64,000 bases of DNA from Rahnella victoriana (GTDB lineage: Bacteria; Pseudomonadota; Gammaproteobacteria; Enterobacterales; Enterobacteriaceae): the NCBI RefSeq assembly GCF_004330295.1, contig NZ_SJOJ01000002.1, positions 186,001 through 250,000 of the forward strand, read 5' to 3'. The notes under the pieces are model-generated. The model ran no database searches. It was not told the origin of the DNA and worked only from the letters and a program-made list of their open reading frames with translations. This document shows positions 58,373 through 64,000 of this stretch, piece after piece; the first letter of the stretch is position 1; each line of letters starts with the position of its first letter. Position numbers and translations under genes: made by a program.

Positions 58373-59275
58373 TTACAGCGCGCCGTGCAGTTTTCCGGAA
58401 AGGTAATCGAGAAACGCACGCAGGGCTGACGACTGGCCTTTATGACTGGCATATAACGCCGAAATGGACGATGGCGGCGTATGCCAGTCGGGCAGTAAGT
58501 GCAGCAATTTCCCCTCAGCCAGATCCTGTTTGCAGGCCATTTCCGGTAACAGCGCGATCCCCAGCCCGTCCGCTGCGGCCTGACGTAATACCAGCAGATT
58601 ATTACTGACCAGCCGCGGTGTGAGCGATATTTTGCGCATACCGTCCTGCAAATGCGTCAGTTCCCATTCTCCGCCCGCCCAGGGGGTTTTCCGTACCAGC
58701 GTGGGCAGATAACTGAGTTGTTCGATCGCAGGCGGTTGCGGCAGGGCGCGGATAAAGGCCGGACTGGCAACCAGCACATAGTTCAGCGTGCCGAGTGCCT
58801 TGCGGTATAACCCGGAGTCTTCCAGCGGTTCATTGTGTGAACGGAGGGTGACATCGAAATTTTCTTCCAGCAGATCCACCGCACGGTTTATGGCCAGCAG
58901 CTCCAGCGTGATGCCGGGGAAGCGTGTCAGAAATTCTGTCATCAGCGGGGCGATCACCATTTCAGCCATCATCACCGGGGTGCAAATCCTCAGTAAGCCA
59001 CGCAGGTTTTGCTGCAAATCGTCGATCACCTGTTGTGCGGCCTGAGCCTGTTGCAGCAACTTCTGGCATTCGGCGGCGTAACACTCGCCGATGCTGGTGA
59101 CCGAAAAATGGCGCGATGTACGCTGCAATAAACGGACGCCGAGATGGGTTTCCAGTGCATCGACGCGGCGGCTGAGCAGCGATTTCGACACGCCCAGCGC
59201 CCGTCCGGCAGCGGTGAAGCCCTGATGCTGAACCACGGCGGCAAACAGGGCCATATCATTTAAATTGTCGTTCAT
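58373..59275 (-). CDS. LysR-family transcriptional regulator
   Basis: Protein of 300 residues. N-terminal HTH (GFTAAGRALGVSKSLLSRRV), then the periplasmic-binding-like effector domain. It resembles the AaeR/DsdC-unrelated group of LysR regulators that act on neighbouring redox genes. AGGTGAAACG precedes the ATG. Divergent from an azoreductase gene, with an inverted repeat at 59313-59336 between them, so it probably controls that gene and itself. Confidence 0.9.
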   Translation of the reverse strand: MNDNLNDMALFAAVVQHQGFTAAGRALGVSKSLLSRRVDALETHLGVRLLQRTSRHFSVTSIGECYAAECQKLLQQAQAAQQVIDDLQQNLRGLLRICTPVMMAEMVIAPLMTEFLTRFPGITLELLAINRAVDLLEENFDVTLRSHNEPLEDSGLYRKALGTLNYVLVASPAFIRALPQPPAIEQLSYLPTLVRKTPWAGGEWELTHLQDGMRKISLTPRLVSNNLLVLRQAAADGLGIALLPEMACKQDLAEGKLLHLLPDWHTPPSSISALYASHKGQSSALRAFLDYLSGKLHGAL

Positions 59276-59312
59276 CGTTTCACCTGTTTGTTCTGAATCA
59301 TGGTTGCGTTGT

Positions 59313-59336
59313 CATCGTTTTAGAATAGCAACGATG
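59313..59336. promoter_or_regulatory. Inverted repeat between LysR gene and azoR, likely LysR-box
   Basis: CATCGTT, ten-base spacer, AACGATG. A further AACGAT half-site occurs near 59371. The spacing is close to the T-N11-A pattern bound by LysR proteins and sits between the divergent genes. Confidence 0.45.
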
Positions 59337-59420
59337 TGTTGCGATAATAGGTATTTCTGAGGATATCAACAACGATTATCCTGCTTGCATTCAACCAGAA
59401 TCATGAAAACAGGACAGCCA

Positions 59421-60035
59421 ATGAACATTTTGCATATTGATTCCAGCCCTTTTACCGCCGGTTCGGTATCCCGCGAACTTTCCGCCATGATTGTGACGGA
59501 ACTGTGCGCGCGCCATCCGGAAACCACCGTGACTTACCGCGATCTGGGGGTCACGCCGCCGCCGCATCTTTCTGCTGCCGCCATGAGCCTGCTGCACAAC
59601 GCCCAGGAAGAAGTGATCACCCCGCAATTGCAGGCAGAACTGGACGGCATTTACCAGTCCATCGAACAACTGACCGCCTGTGATGTGATGGTGATTGGCG
59701 CGCCGATGTACAACCATGCGATCCCCGGCAATCTCAAAGCCTGGATCGATCAGGTATGTCAGAAGGGGAAAACCTTCCGCTATACGCCGCAGGGCGTGGT
59801 CGGGCTTATTCCGGGGAAAACCGCGTACATTGCCTCCGCACGGGGCGGTGTCTACAGCACGCCGGAAACCCTGCCACATGATTTTCAGGAACCCTATCTG
59901 GCGTCCATTCTCGAACTGATGGGCGTGAAGGATTGCCATATTATCCGTGCGGAAGGCGTCAGCCGTCAGGCGATTGGCCGGGAAAAAGGGCTGGCGGAAG
60001 GGCGGGAAATGCTGCTTCAGATCCTTAATGCCTGA
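59421..60035 (+). CDS. azoR: FMN-dependent NADH-azoreductase
   Basis: Protein of 204 residues with a flavodoxin-like fold: N-terminal phosphate-binding HIDSSPFTAGSVSREL, then the typical APMYNHAIPGNLKAWID and SARGGVYS. AzoR-family enzymes reduce quinones and azo dyes with NADH. AGGACAG precedes the ATG at 59421; earlier in-frame starts lack homology. The divergent LysR gene is its probable regulator. It diverges noticeably from E. coli AzoR, so it may be a paralogue. Confidence 0.85.
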   Translation: MNILHIDSSPFTAGSVSRELSAMIVTELCARHPETTVTYRDLGVTPPPHLSAAAMSLLHNAQEEVITPQLQAELDGIYQSIEQLTACDVMVIGAPMYNHAIPGNLKAWIDQVCQKGKTFRYTPQGVVGLIPGKTAYIASARGGVYSTPETLPHDFQEPYLASILELMGVKDCHIIRAEGVSRQAIGREKGLAEGREMLLQILNA

Positions 60036-60050
60036 AGCAGCGTGGGGCGT

Positions 60051-62333
60051 TTAGTGTTTTGCGGAACTGATCAGCTCAAATAACACCACGGTGCGTGACG
60101 TGCAGATATATTCGCGACCAAACTCAACGTTGTGCTCGTTGATGTCCTCCGGCTGGAAGGTATCGAAAATATGCCGCCAGCTTTCACCGTGCGCCACTGA
60201 AGGCAGGGTGAACACCACATCTTCGTGGGAGGCGTTGAACAGCAGCAGCACCGTACTTAACGATCCCTGACGCACCAGACCGGTTGGCTGGGCGCGGCCA
60301 TCGAGCAACATCGCAATGCATTTGGCGTGCGGATCCTTCCATGCCGCGTCAGACATTTCCTGCCCCTGCGGCTGGAACCAGCTGACATCTTTCACCCCCA
60401 GTTTTTCATGCAGGGCACCGGTCAGGAAACGCCCGCGATGCAAGATGGGAAAACGCTTGCGCAGGGCAATCAGACGGTAAGCAAACAATAAAAGCGACTG
60501 GCCTTTTTTACCGATATCCCAGTTGACCCAGGCAATTTCCGTGTCCTGACAGTAGGCGTTATTGTTGCCGTTTTGCGAGCGGCCAAATTCATCACCGGCA
60601 AGCAACATAGGCGTTCCCTGCGAGAACAGCAGTGTCGCCAGCATATTGCGCATCTGACGCATGCGAAGTTCATTGATGGCCGGATCGTCCGTCGGGCCTT
60701 CCACGCCGTAGTTCGCCGAAATATTGTTATCACTGCCGTCCTTGCCGTTTTCACCGTTCGCTTCGTTATGTTTATTGGCATACGACACCCAGTCATTGAG
60801 CGTAAAACCGTCGTGTGCGGTAATAAAATTCACGGAAGCATAAGGTTTGCGGCCACGATGATTGAACAGATCCGCAGAACCGGAAAGGCGCGTGACAAAC
60901 TGCGCCAGCTGACCTTCATCGCCGCGCCAGAACTTACGCACGGTGTCGCGGAAGCGGTCATTCCATTCCATCCAGCCCGGCGGGAAACCCCCGACCTGAT
61001 AGCCGCCGGGACCACAATCCCAGGGTTCGGCGATCAGCTTGCACTGGCTGAGGATCGGATCCTGACGGCAGGTGTCGAGGAAACCGCAACCTTCATCAAA
61101 GCCGTAGCTTTCACGTCCGAGAATGGTCGCCAGATCGAAACGGAAACCATCGACCTGCATTTCGGTGGCCCAGTAACGCAGCGAGTCGGTGACCATCTGC
61201 AGGACGCGCGGATGACTGAGGTTCAGCGTATTGCCGGTGCCGGTATCATTGATGTAATACCGCTTGTTGTCGGGCATCAGCCGGTAATAACTGGCATTGT
61301 CGATACCTTTGAAGGAGAGCGTCGGGCCAAGCTCATTCCCTTCAGCGGTATGGTTGTAAACCACATCCAGAATCACCTCAATCCCCGCCGCGTGCAGGGT
61401 GGCAATCATCTGCTTAAACTCATTGACCGTCTGCGTCGCCATATATTGCGGATGGGGCGCGAAGAAACTCAGCGTGTTGTATCCCCAGAAATTGTGCAGA
61501 CCTTTGTCCTGTAAATGCCGGTCGTCGGTGAAGGCATGAACGGGCATCAGTTCCACCGAGGTGACGCCGAGCGAACGGATATAGTCCACGATATGCGGGG
61601 TACTCATGCCGGAAAACGTACCGCGTAAATGCTCAGGCACCGCCGGATGACGCATGGTATAGCCGCGCACATGCGTTTCATAAATCAGGGTTTTCTCCCA
61701 CGGAATATGCCGTTTGCGCGCCCGCGCCCACGAGAATGCCGGATCGATAACACGGCATTTGGGCAGAAACGGGGCGCTGTCGCTGTTATCAATGTGCAAA
61801 TCTTTCTTCGGGCTTTGCAGGTCATAGGCGAACAGGGCATCGTCCCATTTCAGCTCGCCGACAATCTGTTTGGCGTAAGGGTCGAGCAGTAACTTGGCAG
61901 GATTAAACCGGTGGCCGTCGTGCGGCGCATAAGGGCCATGCACGCGATACGCATACAGCAGACCGGGGCGGGCATCCGGCAGATAGCCATGCCAGACTTC
62001 ATCGGTATATTCCGGCAGTTCAATCACGTCGTACTGTTCGCCGTCTTCGTTAAAAAGACAGAGTTCCACCTTGGTGGCATTGGCTGAAAACAGCGCAAAA
62101 TTCACGCCCAGCCCGTCCCAGGTGGCACCCAGCGGCACCGGTAAGCCTTCACGGACCCGCGTGGTGTGTCCGGAATCAAAACTGCGGACAATCTCACCGT
62201 CGCTGTAAGGTTCAATAATCCGCACGCCAAACTCATCGACTGCAATATCGGCCTGTAAATGTGACGGAATGGTGCGGGTTTCTTCCGTCGTTACGACAGG
62301 TTTACTTTTCTTGCTGGATCGGGCCTTTGCCAT
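60051..62333 (-). CDS. glgX: GlgX-type glycogen debranching enzyme (isoamylase family), long form
   Basis: Protein of about 760 residues, roughly 100 longer than E. coli GlgX. The extra length is mainly an N-terminal segment of about 65 residues, starting with a Lys/Ser-rich stretch (KARSSKKSK). The GH13 core has DGFRFDLATI (nucleophile Asp), IAEPWD (acid/base Glu) and TAHDGFTL. A CBM48-like domain precedes it. It hydrolyses alpha-1,6 branches of limit dextrins. It stands alone, not in a glg operon, and may be a second copy. Start 62333 (ATG) or 62345 (GTG) cannot be separated. Confidence 0.88.
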   Translation of the reverse strand: MAKARSSKKSKPVVTTEETRTIPSHLQADIAVDEFGVRIIEPYSDGEIVRSFDSGHTTRVREGLPVPLGATWDGLGVNFALFSANATKVELCLFNEDGEQYDVIELPEYTDEVWHGYLPDARPGLLYAYRVHGPYAPHDGHRFNPAKLLLDPYAKQIVGELKWDDALFAYDLQSPKKDLHIDNSDSAPFLPKCRVIDPAFSWARARKRHIPWEKTLIYETHVRGYTMRHPAVPEHLRGTFSGMSTPHIVDYIRSLGVTSVELMPVHAFTDDRHLQDKGLHNFWGYNTLSFFAPHPQYMATQTVNEFKQMIATLHAAGIEVILDVVYNHTAEGNELGPTLSFKGIDNASYYRLMPDNKRYYINDTGTGNTLNLSHPRVLQMVTDSLRYWATEMQVDGFRFDLATILGRESYGFDEGCGFLDTCRQDPILSQCKLIAEPWDCGPGGYQVGGFPPGWMEWNDRFRDTVRKFWRGDEGQLAQFVTRLSGSADLFNHRGRKPYASVNFITAHDGFTLNDWVSYANKHNEANGENGKDGSDNNISANYGVEGPTDDPAINELRMRQMRNMLATLLFSQGTPMLLAGDEFGRSQNGNNNAYCQDTEIAWVNWDIGKKGQSLLLFAYRLIALRKRFPILHRGRFLTGALHEKLGVKDVSWFQPQGQEMSDAAWKDPHAKCIAMLLDGRAQPTGLVRQGSLSTVLLLFNASHEDVVFTLPSVAHGESWRHIFDTFQPEDINEHNVEFGREYICTSRTVVLFELISSAKH

Positions 62334-62559
62334 ACTTGACGTCACTCCGTTTCAGGGAAATCTGACAAAAAATTGCCGAAAGAGGGCCGCCTGCGTCTGC
62401 GCAGACGATAACAACGAGTGTAGACCGGACTCTGTAACTTCTCCCGTAAACCGCCGAAAACCATGATAAGGCGCTGTACAAGGCCATGAGCATCGCCGAT
62501 AGTGAAAGCGAAAAAGCTAGCCTGCTAGTTATTGTCTGACTTTATCCAGAGGAATCTCC

Positions 62560-63504
62560 ATGACCATCGCATTGCTCAGCCATGTTGAACTTGATGCTGG
62601 CTATCCTGAGCGGTTTGAAGCCGCCGGTTTTTCCCTTTATTTCGCCACGACGCCAGAACAGCGCGCCAGCCTTGATCCGCACATCGCCGGGAAAATTCGC
62701 GCAGTGTTAACCATCGGCAGTATCGGACTGAGCGCCAGTGAAATGGCCGCGCTGCCGGCACTTGAAATCATTTGTGCGCAGGGTGTCGGCTATGAACACA
62801 TCGACGTTGCTGCCGCCAGACAGCGTGGTATTCACGTCACGCATGGTCCGGGTACCAATAATTCATCGGTGGCTGACCACACGCTGGCGCTGATGCTGGC
62901 GATCACCCGCAAAATCCCGCAATTTGATGCCGCCGTCCGGGCCGGTGAATGGAAAAAAACACGCTGGAATACGCCGGGCATGGCAGGAAAACGTCTCGGT
63001 GTGATCGGGCTGGGAAACATCGGCGCACTGATCGCACGACGTGCAGCGGGCGGGTTCGATATGGAGATCGGTTATCACAACCGTCGCCCGCTGGAAGACA
63101 GTCCGTACCGCTATTTCCTCAGTATCACTGAACTGGCGGCGTGGGCGGATTATCTGGTGGTCGCGACGCCTGGCGGTAAAAGCACCGTCCGGCTGGTGGA
63201 TGCTGAGGTGCTTCGCGCGCTCGGGCCTGAAGGTTTTGTCATTAACATTGCGCGGGGAAGCGTGGTAGACAGCGGGGCGCTGATCGCCAGTCTGAGCCGT
63301 CAGGAAATCGCCGGTGCCGCGCTGGATGTGGTGGACGGTGAGCCGCAGGTGCCAGTGGAAATGCTTTCGCTCAGCAATCTGGTGATCACGCCGCATGTGG
63401 CGGGGCGTTCACCGCAATCCGTTGAAAATATGATGGCGCTGGTACTCTCAAATCTCGGGGCGCATTTCGCCGGTAAACCGGTGATGACGCCGGTGCCGGA
63501 ATAA
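62560..63504 (+). CDS. D-2-hydroxyacid dehydrogenase (GhrB/2-ketoacid reductase-like)
   Basis: Protein of 314 residues. NAD(P)-binding GLGNIGALIARR, and the catalytic triad Arg (NIARGS), Glu (DGEPQ) and His (TPHVAG). These enzymes reduce glyoxylate, hydroxypyruvate or 2-ketogluconate. The last would link it to the gluconate dehydrogenase at 33600-37108, but that is speculation. GAGGAA lies close upstream of the ATG. Confidence 0.88.
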   Translation: MTIALLSHVELDAGYPERFEAAGFSLYFATTPEQRASLDPHIAGKIRAVLTIGSIGLSASEMAALPALEIICAQGVGYEHIDVAAARQRGIHVTHGPGTNNSSVADHTLALMLAITRKIPQFDAAVRAGEWKKTRWNTPGMAGKRLGVIGLGNIGALIARRAAGGFDMEIGYHNRRPLEDSPYRYFLSITELAAWADYLVVATPGGKSTVRLVDAEVLRALGPEGFVINIARGSVVDSGALIASLSRQEIAGAALDVVDGEPQVPVEMLSLSNLVITPHVAGRSPQSVENMMALVLSNLGAHFAGKPVMTPVPE

Positions 63505-63617
63505 CCGTATTTTGTGCCTATAGTCGTAAAAAGCATAAGTAACCGCTTTTTCTTATTTGTCTGGCATAGCCACAGCCCGTAAGAATAGGGTTTTGGCAAG
63601 CTAAGAGGCAGACAGCG

Positions 63618-64000
63618 GTGAACTTTCAACAACTCAAAATTATACGGGAATCAGCGCGATGCAATTACAACCTGACTGAGGTGTCGAACATGTTGTTCAC
63701 GTCGCAGTCAGGTGTCAGCCGTCACATCCGCGAGCTGGAAGATGAGCTGGGCGTTGAGATATTTATCCGTCGTGGAAAGCGTTTACTGGGGCTGACAGAA
63801 CCGGGTAAAGAGTTGCTGGCAGTGGCCGAGAGGATCCTCAACGAGGCGCAAAATATCCGCCGTCTGGCCGATGTATTTTCAAAAGAGGACGCGGGGGTGC
63901 TGACCATTGCCACCACCCACACACAGGCGCGTTACAGTTTGCCTAAGGTGATCAAGGCGTTCCGCGCCATCTATCCGGGTGTGCGCCTTGAGTTACATCA
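63618..64000 (+). CDS. cbl: LysR-type regulator Cbl (CysB-like), 5' part
   Basis: A GTG start gives MNFQQLKIIRESA and at least 127 residues to the window edge. The HTH region (TSQSGVSRHIRELEDELG) and IATTHTQARYSLP match Cbl and CysB; NLTEVSNMLF and RRGKRLLGLTEPGK favour Cbl. Cbl activates alkanesulfonate and taurine genes under sulfate limitation. Truncated at 64000. Confidence 0.88.
   Translation, partial: MNFQQLKIIRESARCNYNLTEVSNMLFTSQSGVSRHIRELEDELGVEIFIRRGKRLLGLTEPGKELLAVAERILNEAQNIRRLADVFSKEDAGVLTIATTHTQARYSLPKVIKAFRAIYPGVRLELH

Noticed and set aside
60573-61514. 313-residue plus-strand open frame inside glgX
   Set aside because: Antisense to conserved GH13 catalytic motifs; no domain of its own.
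62515-62526. CTAGC-CT-GCTAG palindrome upstream of the hydroxyacid dehydrogenase
   Set aside because: Very short arms and no supporting context; noted only as a weak possible operator.

Overview
The window looks like a chromosomal segment of an enterobacterium. Many products are near-identical to Escherichia coli proteins (Prs, Fnr, PntA/B, HemA, PrfA, KdsA, YchH, YchF), and the gene neighbourhoods are enterobacterial: pth/ychH/prs/ispE/lolB | hemA/prfA/prmC/sirB2/sirB1/kdsA and ydgH | pntAB / uspE / fnr. The extra genes (FAD-gluconate dehydrogenase, D-peptide uptake, glycosyltransferase plus YedP-type phosphatase) suggest a Yersiniaceae-type environmental genus such as Rahnella or a Serratia relative. 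The genus is inference; no rRNA is present.

Layout. 1-2943: end of a GNAT acetyltransferase, a Bcr/CflA-type exporter, a GFA-family zinc protein and an NfsB-like nitroreductase. 3042-9747: an A+T-richer accessory island holding, all on the minus strand, a WYL-domain regulator followed by three tightly packed dynamin-like GTPases. This recalls the LeoABC dynamins and the Eleos anti-phage system and is the best candidate for an unusual system. 10194-12944: opgD and ychF. 13164-20823: cargo lying between ychF and pth, which are neighbours in E. coli: a SulP transporter, then a four-gene operon of three SPFH (HflK/HflC-like) membrane proteins and a CPC-type metal P1B-ATPase. One SPFH protein has a very His-rich N-terminus. 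I know no described function for this operon.

20881-30441: conserved housekeeping block (tRNA recycling, PRPP, isoprenoid, lipoprotein sorting, haem, translation termination, KDO synthesis). 30508-33553: DauA, displaced from its E. coli position next to ychH-prs, and a membrane diguanylate cyclase. 33600-37650: periplasmic gluconate 2-dehydrogenase operon (haem-binding GlcG-like protein, Tat-exported small subunit, FAD large subunit, tri-haem cytochrome). 38174-46297: D-aminopeptidase, a Dpp/Opp-type ABC importer with a Tat-type binding protein, and a divergent M19 dipeptidase, which together suggest uptake and breakdown of D-residue peptides. 46371-52707: ydgH, pntAB, uspE, fnr. 53153-64000: TerC-family protein, a glycosyltransferase/phosphoglycerate-glycoside phosphatase pair, smrA, an ApbE lipoprotein, a LysR/azoreductase divergent pair, a long GlgX, a D-2-hydroxyacid dehydrogenase and the start of cbl.

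Most convergent gene pairs share a bidirectional intrinsic terminator. No rRNA, tRNA, CRISPR array, integrase or insertion sequence was recognised by eye. Start codons were chosen from Shine-Dalgarno spacing and family length; several differ from the longest open frame.
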